Assembly: GCA_024704765.1 (NCBI GenBank)
Contig: JAKMXF010000022.1
Span: 310,001-374,000, forward strand
Source of the DNA: Oopsacas minuta
Taxonomy: Eukaryota > Porifera > Hexactinellida > Lyssacinosida > Leucopsacidae
DNA: 64,000 bases
Reading direction: 5' to 3'
Shown: in pieces, positions 12,595 to 24,584 of the stretch
Numbering within the stretch: position 1 is the first letter of the stretch
How the letters are laid out: each line of letters opens with the position of its first letter
Notes under the pieces: model-generated
Told to the model about the DNA's origin: nothing
What the model saw: only the letters and a program-made list of their open reading frames with translations
Database searches by the model: none
Position numbers and translations under genes: made by a program

Positions 12595-12873
12595 AAGAAT
12601 TTTGCAGTTCTTTAGTTGTATACATTTCCTCCTCCAACTATAGTATAAACATAATTACCTAAGTAATGCAGTTTCTGCTCCCTTAGAGTGTTAAAATGTT
12701 GGTTATATATGTGCTAATGTCTATTGATAATTATATTTGACATGAAAAGATCTAATTAGGTTAATTAATTAAAACTCTAATAGTATTAGTATCTTAACCA
12801 AAATTGTCGCTCACTTTGTACTTTTTGTCATCAGTTCATTAACAATTCTAACTCTAGTATAGAAAGCAGAAAT

Positions 12874-15276
12874 ATGGCAACTAGGAAGCATAATGTAGAT
12901 ACTGCTACCTCTTCTGCGAAAAGAACTAAAGTCGACCCGACTAATGGCGCCTCCTCGCCCTCTAGCTCCCTGGACTATACGTGGGAGTGGAGAGAGAGTG
13001 GAACTGACGAGTGGTCAGCGTACAGCTCTGGAGAACAAGAACGAATATCAGAAGCATTTGTAAAAGATAAACAATTTAAACTGGAGTCTCTTTCCAAAGA
13101 TACTTTATTTCTTGATTTCCAAAATATGACTCATTCAACAGAGAGCTCAACTGATAAGTTTGAATTTCGCTGTCGCTACAACGATCTGACTTACAACGAT
13201 CGTTGGCAGTGGAAAGAAGATTCTGGAATCTGGAAAGATTATGCTGATGAAGAGAAAAGAAGAATTGAATCTGCTCAAACTCTTGAACTCTACACTATAC
13301 AGATTATTTTAGGTTCAGCAATTTACGAAATCGATTTCTCCAAACATTTACAGACGAATTTGAAATCTAAATGTAGACGAAGTATTCGTAAGTATGATGC
13401 TGAGAAAGACCCAGTTGTCGCTAAACCTAAATGGCAATGGAAGGATGATACAGGTAAATGGAAAGATTTTTCTGATGAATTAAATGAAGAAATCGACAAT
13501 GAATATCAAGCAAGCAAATCTAAATTTTCATTCAAGATTGGTGCAAACAATTACAACCTTGATTTTGTTACAAGACTACAAGTGAATATTGTTACAGGTA
13601 TATCGCGACAAGTGAGGAGAAATGAACCAAAGACAGGTACTAGTACAAAAGCAAATGCACCGTTAAAATCTGATCCAATTTCTAACAAACAAAAATTCGA
13701 ATCTGAGGCTGAACCAGTCCCGACTAGCAGCACGGCTGAAGAAGAACCTAAATCTAAGACAACTGAGAAAAGTGTAAAATTTACAGGAAAGTCAATACTA
13801 CACCCATCTCTGAGCTCTCTAAAAGGCGCAGAAATCTATTCAGAAGGTGAGGATGTTTATGACGTCATGTTAAATCAGACTAATTTGAAGAATAACAACA
13901 ATAAATTCTACACAATCCAATTAATTCAGAGCTTATCCGGCACACAAAAGCACTTTAGTGTGTTTACTAGATGGGGACGTGTTGGCTTGTCCGGTCAGTG
14001 TAGTACGGAGGGATATGGTCCAGACCTACAACGTGCTAAGGGGAAATTTGAGCAAAAATTCTACGATAAGACTAACAACAGTTGGGAAGATAGGGATGAC
14101 TTCGTTAAAACTCCCGGGAAATATGATCTACTGGATATGGATTACGGAGAAGATGAAAAAGACGATTTGACCAAAGATATAAAGAATGCCTCAGATAGTG
14201 ATGAAGAAATGGAAGTAGGAGTTGAATCTAAACTGCAGAAGAGTCTGCAATCATTGATTGAATTTGTTTCTGATGTGAAAGCCTTCGAGACAATTATGAA
14301 AGAAATGAAATATGATACGAAAAAAGCTCCTCTAGGAAAGTTAACCAAATTACAGATAGAATCTGGAGTTATTGCTCTGAAGGAGATAGAAAAACTTATT
14401 AAAAAAGGGAAATTAGGAAATGAATTGACTGAGGCTTGTAACACATTCTACACTCGGATTCCGCATTGTTTCGGAATGACACGCCCTCCCATTCTATCCA
14501 CTGACGAGGACATTAAGGAAAAGATAGCTCTGATGGAAGCACTCGGAGATATTGAGATTGCTGTAACTCTCCTGAAGGAGAGCAATAAAACAGATGTTCA
14601 TCCAGTTGACCAGCACTACCTGGGTCTTAATTGCGAAATGGAGCCAATTTCTCGTATTTCAGACGAGTTCAAGTTAGTGGAGAAATACACTCTCCAAACA
14701 CACGGACCAACACACAGCCAATACACAATGCTAATCTTAGACATCTTTAAAACTTCAAAATCAAACCAGGACAATAATTTTGTGGATCATGGGAACAGGG
14801 TGCTACTCTGGCACGGTTCTCGTCTTACTAACTGGGTGGGGATCCTTAGTCAGGGGTTGAGGATAGCTCCACCAGAAGCTCCAACTACTGGCTATATGTT
14901 TGGCAAGGGATTATACTTTGCTGATGTTTCTTCAAAAAGTGCCAACTACTGCTATGCCACTCCTTCTAATAACCAGGGATGCTTGTTACTGTGTGAAGTA
15001 TCTCTAGGCAATACCAATAACCTGTTAGCAGCTGATTATGATGCCAGTGATCTGCCCTCTGGCACACACAGCACGTTTGCAAGTGGGAAAATGGTACCAG
15101 ATCCTGCTGAAGAAGTTACTATGGATGATGGCTGTAAAGTACCTTTAGGGAAAATAATGAAAACATCTGTCACTAATCCATCTGGATATACTCTTAATTA
15201 CAACGAGTATGTTGTGTATAATGTCAATCAGGTTAAGTTCCGATATCTTCTCAGGGTAAAGTTCAATTTCAAGTAA
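12874..15276 (+). CDS. WWE3-WGR poly(ADP-ribose) polymerase
   Basis: Intronless 800-aa enzyme that transfers ADP-ribose from NAD+ to proteins, of the nuclear DNA-damage (PARP1/2/3) clade. Domain order: a Lys-rich N-terminus (1-30); three WWE-like domains at about 35-97 (YTWEWRESGTDEW), 109-178 (RWQWKEDSGIWKDY) and 185-249 (KWQWKDDTGKWKDF); a Ser/Thr/Lys linker; a WGR domain at about 320-425 (FTRWGRVG at 364-371); a helical regulatory domain at 455-575; and the ART catalytic domain at 585-800. The H-Y-E triad is intact: His647 (LLWHGSR), Tyr681 (GLYFAD) and Glu778 (NYNEYV), so poly-ADP-ribosylation is expected. The zinc fingers of PARP1 are absent. WWE domains read iso-ADP-ribose in other proteins, so the three copies may bind the enzyme's own product (inference). 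The start is 280 bp after the ATP6AP1 stop. Confidence 0.93.
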   Translation: MATRKHNVDTATSSAKRTKVDPTNGASSPSSSLDYTWEWRESGTDEWSAYSSGEQERISEAFVKDKQFKLESLSKDTLFLDFQNMTHSTESSTDKFEFRCRYNDLTYNDRWQWKEDSGIWKDYADEEKRRIESAQTLELYTIQIILGSAIYEIDFSKHLQTNLKSKCRRSIRKYDAEKDPVVAKPKWQWKDDTGKWKDFSDELNEEIDNEYQASKSKFSFKIGANNYNLDFVTRLQVNIVTGISRQVRRNEPKTGTSTKANAPLKSDPISNKQKFESEAEPVPTSSTAEEEPKSKTTEKSVKFTGKSILHPSLSSLKGAEIYSEGEDVYDVMLNQTNLKNNNNKFYTIQLIQSLSGTQKHFSVFTRWGRVGLSGQCSTEGYGPDLQRAKGKFEQKFYDKTNNSWEDRDDFVKTPGKYDLLDMDYGEDEKDDLTKDIKNASDSDEEMEVGVESKLQKSLQSLIEFVSDVKAFETIMKEMKYDTKKAPLGKLTKLQIESGVIALKEIEKLIKKGKLGNELTEACNTFYTRIPHCFGMTRPPILSTDEDIKEKIALMEALGDIEIAVTLLKESNKTDVHPVDQHYLGLNCEMEPISRISDEFKLVEKYTLQTHGPTHSQYTMLILDIFKTSKSNQDNNFVDHGNRVLLWHGSRLTNWVGILSQGLRIAPPEAPTTGYMFGKGLYFADVSSKSANYCYATPSNNQGCLLLCEVSLGNTNNLLAADYDASDLPSGTHSTFASGKMVPDPAEEVTMDDGCKVPLGKIMKTSVTNPSGYTLNYNEYVVYNVNQVKFRYLLRVKFNFK

Positions 15277-15533
15277 TAACTCTTGAGGGTAGAAGTTAGA
15301 TTTGCATGTTAATTGATCATCACTGAATATTATCAGTTCTCATATTGATTAGAACTTCCTTTTCAATAATGTATTTTAGTTATTGAAGATTATGCGAATG
15401 CTGAATTTTATAATGATAGACCTTTTATTATTCTCTATTAATGCTAATTAATTATTTCTAGTAATTAAACAATTATTCTTTTCATAACTATTCTTACTTC
15501 GGTTTTAATTACAAAATACATAGATCATATTTC

Positions 15534-16097
15534 ATGGCCGAGGCTAATCCAGAGCCCTCAACAGCTGATAACAGCACCCCTAATACTAGTACTACTGATG
15601 TTAAGGAAGAAAGTAACAGATCTCCTTTCGAGTGTAACATATGCTTTGACACTGCTCATGATGCTGTTGTGAGTAAGTGCGGACATCTTTACTGTTGGGC
15701 TTGTATTTACCAATGGATTAACCAGAAACCGCTTAATCCAACCTGTCCTGTATGTAAAGGTGCAATTTCAAAGGACACACTGACTCCAATTTATGGAAAA
15801 TCTGGCAATCAGAGTGACCCAAGAAACGAAGCACCGCCCAGGCCGCAAGGACAGCGTGAGGAATCTCCCCAACAGAATACCTTCTTTGGAGGGCCATTCG
15901 GGAACGAGCTAACTTTTCAAATTGGGATCGGAGCTTTTCCTTTTGGCCTTTTTACCAATTTTGGGCCATTTAACTACCCCGGCCCTCATGGCCAAAACCG
16001 TCAACAACAACAACATCCAGAGGCTGAGCAAGAGAGAACTCTTTCAAAGATATTCATTTATATCGCTATTGTGTTTATTATATGGGTTCTATACTAA
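15534..16097 (+). CDS. RNF185: ER membrane RING E3 ubiquitin ligase RNF185/RNF5
   Basis: Single-exon 187-aa protein, close to human RNF185 (192 aa). C3HC4 RING at about 34-75: CNICFDTAHDAVVSKCGHLYCWACIYQW followed by CPVC. Ser/Thr-rich N-terminus, Pro/Gln-rich middle, one hydrophobic segment (FQIGIGAFPFGLFTNF) and a C-terminal transmembrane helix (IFIYIAIVFIIWVLY), the layout of the ER/mitochondrial-associated RNF5/RNF185 ligases that act in ER-associated degradation. RNF5 and RNF185 are vertebrate paralogs, so this is probably co-orthologous to both. Confidence 0.92.
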   Translation: MAEANPEPSTADNSTPNTSTTDVKEESNRSPFECNICFDTAHDAVVSKCGHLYCWACIYQWINQKPLNPTCPVCKGAISKDTLTPIYGKSGNQSDPRNEAPPRPQGQREESPQQNTFFGGPFGNELTFQIGIGAFPFGLFTNFGPFNYPGPHGQNRQQQQHPEAEQERTLSKIFIYIAIVFIIWVLY

Positions 16098-16768
16098 ACA
16101 ACAAATCTCTAACATAATACAATTCAGGTCTGATTACAATTGCTATGTCTATTGTCTTGTTTGTTAGAGTTGTAGGTTCCTTGGTATGGAAACACAAATA
16201 ATTAATGGGAAGTTCAATAAATCTTTTCATACTTGTAATCTATTCATTAAGACTTTTCTTAACTTTAATTTTCATTACATTTATTGGACTATCTTGTCCC
16301 TAATTGCATTATTGATTGGGAGTAGAGACTTGAAATTATCCATAATTTAATACACAAAGTTGAATTGTTCAAATTAGCAATGAATAGTAATATTCCAGTT
16401 CTGATAATTAAACAATAATTGTATTAGCATGCGTATATCTGTTCTTAGCAAATCAGTATAATTTGCATTCATGTACCTGTAAGCCCCCTATCACAGATGT
16501 ATCGTTTAATAATAATCTGTCGTATATTACTAGAGTGCACAAAAATGCTCAATTATCAGGTCAGATTAGTGCTGTAAGTATGTAAAATCAAAACTTTAAT
16601 CTTAACTACAATCCTAGATTAGCTAAACACTGATAACCAGTTTTATTATTCTCATCTGTTTTATTACTTTTCTCCTTGAATTCTGACAGTATGTATTATG
16701 AACTTAGTTACTAATGATACAACTTTTGTTCTATAGTTGACATTTTTCACTAATTATATTTAGTTAGA
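16098..16768. other. Intergenic, possible KMT2 5' exon
   Basis: Between RNF185 and the first supported KMT2 exon. A segment at about 16498-16574, between an AG and a gtaagta donor, could encode an upstream KMT2 exon, but there is no conservation to confirm it. Confidence 0.35.
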
Positions 16769-19700
16769 ATGTACAATGCATCTGCCACTGGGACAGATGA
16801 AACTAGATTATCTCGCAAGAAAGTTACTAATTACAAATCTACGATGAACTCTCTATCTAGAAAGTATCCACTTGTTATTATTTCACCAAATAAGGAGCTT
16901 CTTAACAGTTCAAATAACAGAGAATTCTCTAGCAAATCCGATCTTCAACAGATGAGCATTAATGTTCGTAAACTTATGTAGTTATGCGTATCCACATGTC
17001 AACCTTATTATATATCTATAATTAGAAAATGTTTTTAATTACGCAAATACAATATTTTCCAATATATTATATCAATCGTTTAACAAATATTTTGTATATG
17101 ATCAGCAGAAAAGTAAGAAATCACCAAATGTATTTCGGTTAACCCAGGAAGCTAATCTAAATTGGGAACTACTCAAGAAAAAGAAATTGAATAAAACATA
17201 CTCTGTATCATCTACCCAGCAGATAGGAATGCCAATTTATAACTCTACACAAATCGTCGAACAAGGTGAATAATCTATGATTAGTAGGCCTTTAGGTATT
17301 TTATATTTTATCTCTTCGTTAGAATCTGATAGTGTATGTTCTCCACACAGATTGAATTCTCCAAACAGAGCTAAATTAAGGATGTCACCTGCCATCGACC
17401 TCCCTATACGCAATCAACAACATGGTACGAACTATGGATTTATACTAACTTTTTAGTTAAACAATTATTAATAATTCTCCCTTAGAAGAAGCTATTATTC
17501 CTTCTAACAAATCAAAACATAAATCAGCCTTAAGAACATCTTCAAGATCAAACAGAGGTTTAACAACAAAATATTCAAATCACCTAAATATTAACGACAA
17601 GGACAAAAACGACGATCAATCTATAGGTAGCAATTCACTACCAAATGAAAAGTATCCAATCTCAAAAGCTCAGCTAGTTTCTAGACTAATTTCTAGCACA
17701 AATAAGTTAGAGCATTCAAAGTCTATCTTACATAGACGAGCTAGTAAGTTTAAAAGTGACTAGTTAGGAATTTGCCTACTAAACCACAGTATAATTGACT
17801 TATTAGATTATGGTTTTAATTAGCATATTTTATCTAGAATTACACTTAACAACACCTAATTCAAAATTAAAAGACCACTTAACACATCACGTTAATTCTA
17901 AATTCAGTTCTTCCCTCAAAGTAAAATCGCCTACTAAATTAGACAACTCATATTCACCTCCCAACTTCTCACTCAACACATCTCACCAGGTGGTTAGAAA
18001 TGGAAAATATATTCACCTCAAAGTAATTTGTAAAACAGCTCAACAAAATATTTCCCTATTTTATTGTTATAGTAATATTATTGTATTTCTCTGAATCTTT
18101 TGCTAATCTTTATTCGAATTTGAAATATCTTTAGTCAGGCACTAATGATCAGATTCCAGAACAAGAGAGATTAGAGATTTCACTCAAAAGGAACTATTCA
18201 AATAACTCGTTAGCAGCTTTAGATACAGATAATTGTTCTGAAAAGTCCTCAGACGATGAGACAAGTACTCAGATAGAGACAGGTATGGTGGGTGTGTACC
18301 TTGAAGCTTCTTATCCTCAGCTCCCTCCCCTCTGCTCTCTCTGCTGTTCTGCCGGACCCCATGAGGCAAGTACCAATTTACATCTCAATAACTAAATTCA
18401 TTTTAATTGATACAGTAGAACTCGATTAGTACGTACACGTCTTAAGACGTACTTTTCTCCAAAACTGATTTCCAAATCTTGTATTAATGGTATCTATGAG
18501 AATATTCGGATAAGACATGCTCTGGTTAAGTACGTACTATTTTTGTTTCCCAAGGGGTTACGTCTTATCCTGGTCCTATATTCTACAGTATATTATTTCT
18601 AGTTAATCTACTGTTCTATCTGTTGTGACTGCTATCATCATTTCTGTGTTGGATTAGAATCTGATTCCTCAGGTGCAGACACCTGGATGTGCTCTTCTTG
18701 TACAAGTTGTGCAGTGTGTCGCAGAGGTAGAGATGTAGACATTGTAAGTTATTTAAATTAAATGCTATGTCAGATTTCGCACAGTACATTCTTGACTACA
18801 GTAAATGTTTCTAACATCATAGCGTAAGATTGTAACTGAATGTAACCAAATACACTCTGGAACACAATGATTGTGTTTATTGAAAGTAAAATATATTAAC
18901 GCGTTGGTTGAAATATAACCTTTACATTTTATTCATGTTGCCTACATATCATTACTCAACATTCAATTATTAAACCACTACCGATACAACCAATAGGTAA
19001 TTTAGCTTGCAATGTTTACTCATCATCTTGACTACTGGAATTCTGAGTACTTAATAGTGGTAAAATAAATCTATGCATTGCTCTATAATTTTATTCAACC
19101 ATAGTTCATTTGATTTGCTAGAAATTTGTAGAAATTATATTGCCTTCCTGTTCTTGCAAATCGCGATGTTTCTGCAAAAATATCGATTCAGTTCAATGTA
19201 CAACCAGCTTCCTCGAATTATTCGAGGATTCAAAAGTAACTATTCTCTTGTTTCACAACGTCATGTTCAAGACACAAACGTTTCTTACCTAAACCCATCA
19301 TTGCATTTCATCCGTAATATAACCAGAAATACATTATCTCGATCTATCACAACAGCCAGATTTCATAGTACAGTTACTAGCTTTTCCATTTCCGCTTTTC
19401 CTAAAGTTGAAACATCTCCTATCCCTTATACTGTCACGAACAAGCGAGGTCTCGTTACCTACAGCAAGTTAGGTAAATTCAAACCCAATAAAGCAGTAGT
19501 GGCTCGTTTCAGATTGACTAGCACTGGTAGAGTGAAGAGATGGAGATGCAGAACACGTAAAAACTTAAAGAGACGGGGCAAGGTCATGATGGAGGAGAAC
19601 TGGAGAGCTCAGAAGATACGTATAATGCTGGGACGATGTAAATTCAATATTAGGAGACATCACTCTTGGGTTGATTAATATTGACATTTATAACAATTTA

Positions 19701-22700
19701 TTATTTACTTTATCTGTATTGTGTTGTTGTTATTTTACACAAACTAACAATGTAACAAGTATTGTAGTAATAATTGTAGTTTCCTAATTCACTTTGGATT
19801 AATACACAAAATTAATATTCTATTTCTTAGATCCATCAGTGCTACAAATGTCAGACTTATTATCATATGGGGTGTCTAGGGATACATCTACCCTTCCCCC
19901 TTGCAGAGGAGGGGTCCAATAACTGGCCATGTCCAAGATGTGTAATCTGTCAAGGTTGTGGAACACAGAGGCCAGAAAAGGTGTTTGTTGTAATTTACAA
20001 ATATCAGGTTCTAGATAATTTACTTTCATATACTCTAGTTCCCAGAACAATTAACTGGTGAAAAAGTGTTCTGCAAGAGATGTATCTTCCTGAGAAAGAA
20101 AGGAAATTTCTGTCCGGTTTGTGACAAAGTCTATGAGGATAACAATTGGAATTGTCGGGTATGATATTGTAATAATTAACTATGGATTAATGCAGTAAAT
20201 TTAACAAAACATGTTTAGATGATACAATGTGATGACTGTAAGGCTTGGTTGCATGATACCTGTGAATCTTTATCAGATGAAGACTACCATCTACTTGGAG
20301 AACTCCCTGGTAACTTTCCTTACACGTGCTCTATCTGTCATAAAATGTCAGCTGATTCAAGTGAAGTTGCACCATGGAGACGTGCAGTAGATGAGGATAG
20401 AAACAAACGTATACATTCAGTCAGTTATTCTCACACCAGGGTTGCTGTGGGAAGGGATTTTATTCCCATAAGATTATGTACTTGCATTTCTATTAGAATT
20501 CCCATGTGATTTACAATAAGATTCCCGTATGATTAAGATTCACATAAGATTTGACATATGATCAGAAGGAGCCTGGTGTGGCAATGGCTGCATTAATCCT
20601 ACCAAATTATGAGTTTTCAAACTACCCACATTAATATAGCAAAATCTCAGCACGGAAAATACTAGGAATTGTATTCCCATAGTATCCCTGTTTTCTCTAG
20701 TATAGTTTGATACTTTATTTTATTTTAATTATATTACGTTGTAGATAGTATACCAACTAAAATCTCAACAAATGTTAGGTAACCTCTTGATCAATTTAGA
20801 AAGTGCCCCCAATGTAAGTCTTATACTATAAATTAATAGGAAAATTATGTATTTTCAGATATTCAATCTTTCTTCAGGGGATGAAATCTTTCCACTCAAC
20901 TCTAATAACGGTTATATCGAATGTTGATAATTGCACATATTTCACTGTTACAGCTTTTTGTAAGGATTTTATGAGTGTAATGCATGAGATATTCAAACTT
21001 GTCGATAAGCACAGTCTCATCCACAGATACACGTTCTCATTACAAACTATGTTCATTAAAGTAAGCTATTTTACATTTTCAATTTCAAACTTAAAATACT
21101 TACGTATTTAGTTAATTAACACTAGATATTCTATAGCTTATTTGTCAAGAATTTCCCTGGTTCGTGATACCACTGATTGGCTCTTCTGTTCCTCATTCTC
21201 GTTCCACAAAACAAGAAAAAAAGAGAAAGCTTTCAACTAGAAATTGTGACTATTTCCCTTCCTCAGATTTTTTCAATCCTACTGATTCATCAGTACTTTT
21301 CCCCGCTTACAAATTTGACCACAAATATGCTAAATCAAATTCTGAGAGTAACAGTCCTAAAAAGAGAAAAATATTATCACACAAATCATTTTCTTCTCCT
21401 CTAAAACAGAATCCAATAGACAGGAGACAATGTATCTTATGCAAGGAAATAGGAGATGCATTAGGGGAGGTGATTATCAACTGATGGGCTATACATATAC
21501 TACTTAATTATTAATTATTTTAACTAAATATAGAAAGAGGGACGGCTTCTTCCTTGTGGTATCAACGAGTGGGTCCATATAAACTGTGCCATCTGGTCTT
21601 CTGATGTAAGTAATAATTACTTCATTATTTATGACAACATAACAGCTATAAGTTTTAATCTAGGTATACACCAGAGGGAGTTGTATTAAGAATATCGATA
21701 CAGCATTGCTGACTGGTCTGAAGTCATGCTGTAGTTTGTGTGGCCTTCTAGGCGCTACAGTTGGTTGCTACAACAAATATTGTCTGCAAATGGTGCATTA
21801 CAAATGTGCTTTTAATGAACACTGGGTATTCCTAAAGAATATGAAAGTATATTGTCCTGAACATGGAAGCTCATTTAATTCAGAGGTACTATTAATTTAT
21901 GGGTTTACTTATTCAGCCATCATTGGTGGTGTGTATTAAATCTCTATACAATAATTACATGTACGGATGATCGCTAGACCCCACAGATGAGATCTACAAT
22001 CAGAGAAAGACACTTAACTACCCCTATTGAAATTTCTCATCGGTGATAACGAATTACCGATAATCTAATAGAGTATTTATTCTTAATATTTATACAACAA
22101 TTATCTCTTCAATATGTATCAAGCTTCAAAGCTAGCGTAAATGTACTTAATACAATGTAGAAGTATTTTTATGGTAAATGCAGTATGCAGTATGTCTACA
22201 TTTTTCCAAATATGGAAATTTCGTCTAACGTTTAAAACACTTAACTAGTTTGTGATAGTATGTTATTTTATAGATATATTTAACAATAGTAAATCATTGC
22301 AAAATAATTATTTGACTTGTTGGCCGACCCACCCGGCGACGTAATTGCTAACTAAATAGTTAAGAATATAATCTCTTCCTTGTATACCACTAGTTTGTGT
22401 GCAGCGAGACTGACTTTCTTATTGACGAGTTCTTGTTTGTGGAGTCAACTTCCTCACAGAAAAAACGTCTACAGAATATGACTCAACTTACAGGCCCACG
22501 CAAGCTTAATATTGTATCAGGTAACTGATAACACACATTTGAATTGTATTCATACTTTATTATTATATTATTTGTAGGGTGTGTAAGGGTGTACTCCCTT
22601 GGATCTATAGTCCCTTCATCTGATACTAGGGATGCGATATATCCTGTCAATTTTAGGTCAGTTTATATGAATACTTACAATAACTGTAAAAGAATTTGCA

Positions 22701-24584
22701 TTATAATAGAGTAGGTAATTATGTAAAGATTCGTAGAAATGTAATTTGATGTGACTGTTATCGAAAATATTCAATTTTGACGCAAGCCCTACTTTTGTTA
22801 CATTTGCGTGTCTCTAATTCCATTAAGACGACCAGAATATCTTTTCCTGCTTCCCTATTGTATTCAAATTAGATCCTCTCGGCTATTCTGGAGTATACGG
22901 AAACCTAACATACTTTCTACATACACTTGTTTTGTTAAAGAATACATTCCTGATGAACCTATTACTCACCAAGATATTAACTATACTATTCCACATGATC
23001 CCGATTCAAAGAATACTCATATTTCTCTCACAAACGCAAAACTACAAAATTCCCTCAAAGAGAAGCATTCACAAACATCTACAGTTTCTCTCTCCTTAAT
23101 TTCCCCCCACAGTTCTAAGGAATTATTAGAATTTGATAAAGTTAAGCTTGACTCTCCTCCTCCAGTAGAGATTAGCTCAGATATTAATCTAGGATCAGAC
23201 ATGTGTTCTTCACAATCTCATGTTTTTACAGGATTGTTTGAGCAGAGTTTTCCTTTCTTCAAACAAACTGATTCTTCTGACATCACATTTCAGAAAGTTA
23301 TTAATTATTCTAAGATTTGTGCTAATAAATTATTTCCTCTCACAAATGAAGATTTCTATTTGACTCAGCATCTGACTAGGCTAAGTGATTCCCACTTCTG
23401 TTACCATGACAACGCTCCAAATCAACAGCAGCAACAACCACAAAGTAAACAAATACATATATCTAGACTCAGATTCTTAATTGTTTGTTCAGATGGCTTT
23501 ACAACACAGGGTGACTCGCTGCAAGGTAAGTTGCATTAGTAACTTTTCTAAGTAATTATATACCGTTAACTGACCAAACTCGGTTATAACTGAGTAGTTA
23601 GATATCCAGAATTTTTTTTAATTAACAAACCCTGCTTACCATAAATGAAGCCGAGGTTCCGAGTATTTGCTATAACAGGAATTCACCTTATATTCACTAG
23701 GTGCATGGGATAATGTTATTCATGAGTTGACATTGGCACGGGAAATCAATCATCTACCACCACTCTCTTTCCAATCAACTTTCCCACAAGATATGTTTGG
23801 ATTCACTCTACATAGCGTATCACGTGAATTAGAAAAGCTAGATGATGTCGAGAAGTGCTCAATGTATCAATTCAAATTCCATCAACCATCAATTAGTCAG
23901 GATTGGAGTGATTCAGATCATGTGTATGGAAATAAATTCGGCGCTGCGAGATGTATCTCCTACACAACGAGATCACAATTAGGAATGTTCAACTTTTTCT
24001 ACTCCAAGCACCGTTTGCCTCCACCTCAACCGAACAAGCATAAATTGGCTTCTATTCTGAATGAAGACGAACTATACCCAGAATTGCAATTTCATAATCC
24101 TCAATTTTTCGAGAATGGTACACTCCCTTTTTTCCGTTACCGTCAAATGATAAAGAACCTTCCTAACACTGTCAGAGTGTTCCCCTCAAAAATCCAAGGG
24201 TTAGGAATATATGCGTTAAGAGACATAGATCCAGGAGATATGATAATAGAGTACACCGGTTTGGTTATTCGGCCTTTCATGTGTGACATTAAGGAGGCTC
24301 TATACGAGAGTAAAGGCATTGGTTGTTATATGTTCAAGATAGATCAGAACCAAGTAGTAGATGGGACTATGTCTGGGAATGCTAGCAGATTCATCAATCA
24401 TTCATGTCAACCTAACTGTGCTTCTAAAATTGTAATAATTGAGTTAAAGAAGAAAATATTAATATTTGCACAGAGAAAAATATTAATGGGAGAAGAGTTA
24501 ACTTATGATTACAAATTTCCTCTCGAAGATATCAAAATACCTTGTCTATGTAAATCGAGGAAATGTAGGAAATATATGAACTGA
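16769..24584 (+). CDS. KMT2A: KMT2A/B (MLL/trithorax) histone H3K4 methyltransferase
   Basis: Nuclear H3K4 methyltransferase. Phase-consistent exons: 17106-17265, 17323-17424, 17486-17743, 17838-17989, 18135-18282, 18658-18743, 19831-19980, 20039-20158, 20219-20408, 20745-20778, 20859-21060, 21137-21469, 21534-21605, 21664-21885, 22394-22520, 22578-22656, 22873-23525 and 23701-24584; the first exon, about 16769-16977, has an unsettled donor. Domains: the tail of PHD1 (WMCSSC), PHD2, PHD3 (GNFCPVCDKVYED), a reduced bromodomain ending EFPWF, ePHD (GRLLPCGINEWVHINCAIW), FYRN (YSLGSIVPSSD...SRLFWSI), FYRC, and SET with NHSCQPNC, EELTYDYKFP and post-SET CLCKSRKC. The order matches KMT2A/B rather than KMT2C/D. 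The model is about 1390 aa, far shorter than about 3900 in vertebrates; the CXXC domain, AT-hooks and most of PHD1 were not found. A second gene, MRPL35, lies in the 18744-19830 intron. Confidence 0.9.
18411..18590. mobile_element. MITE in KMT2 intron
   Basis: Starts TACAGTAGAACTCGATTAGTACG and ends ATTCTACAGTA, so the outer 10 bp are inverted with one mismatch. The interior has a CGTCTTAAGACG palindrome and a gtacgtac repeat. About 180 bp, non-coding, inside the 18283-18657 KMT2 intron. Confidence 0.6.
19166..19678 (+). CDS. MRPL35: Mitochondrial large ribosomal subunit protein bL35m, nested gene
   Basis: The C-terminal half has the bL35 pattern: TYSKLGKFKPNKAVVARFRL, then TGRVKRWRCRTRKNLKRRGK, very basic as expected for an rRNA-binding protein of the mitoribosomal large subunit. 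The N-terminus from Met at 19166 (170 aa) is rich in Arg, Ser and Leu and lacks acidic residues, as in a mitochondrial targeting peptide; an upstream in-frame Met at 19073 would add 31 hydrophobic residues and is less likely. The whole frame is uninterrupted and sits on the same strand within the KMT2 intron 18744-19830, flanked by exons that each encode half of PHD2. It must therefore be transcribed from its own promoter or released from the host intron. Confidence 0.8.
   Translation: MFLQKYRFSSMYNQLPRIIRGFKSNYSLVSQRHVQDTNVSYLNPSLHFIRNITRNTLSRSITTARFHSTVTSFSISAFPKVETSPIPYTVTNKRGLVTYSKLGKFKPNKAVVARFRLTSTGRVKRWRCRTRKNLKRRGKVMMEENWRAQKIRIMLGRCKFNIRRHHSWVD

Noticed and set aside
18296-18366. LCSLCCSAG-like peptide suggestive of a missing PHD1 half
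   Set aside because: The flanking exons 18135-18282 and 18658-18743 already join in phase; using this segment would need a GC donor and breaks phase.
20745-20819. Alternative exon reading IVYQLKSQQMLGNLL in KMT2
   Set aside because: Needs the upstream PHD3 exon to end in phase 0, for which no donor exists; the 34-bp exon 20745-20778 fits phase on both sides.
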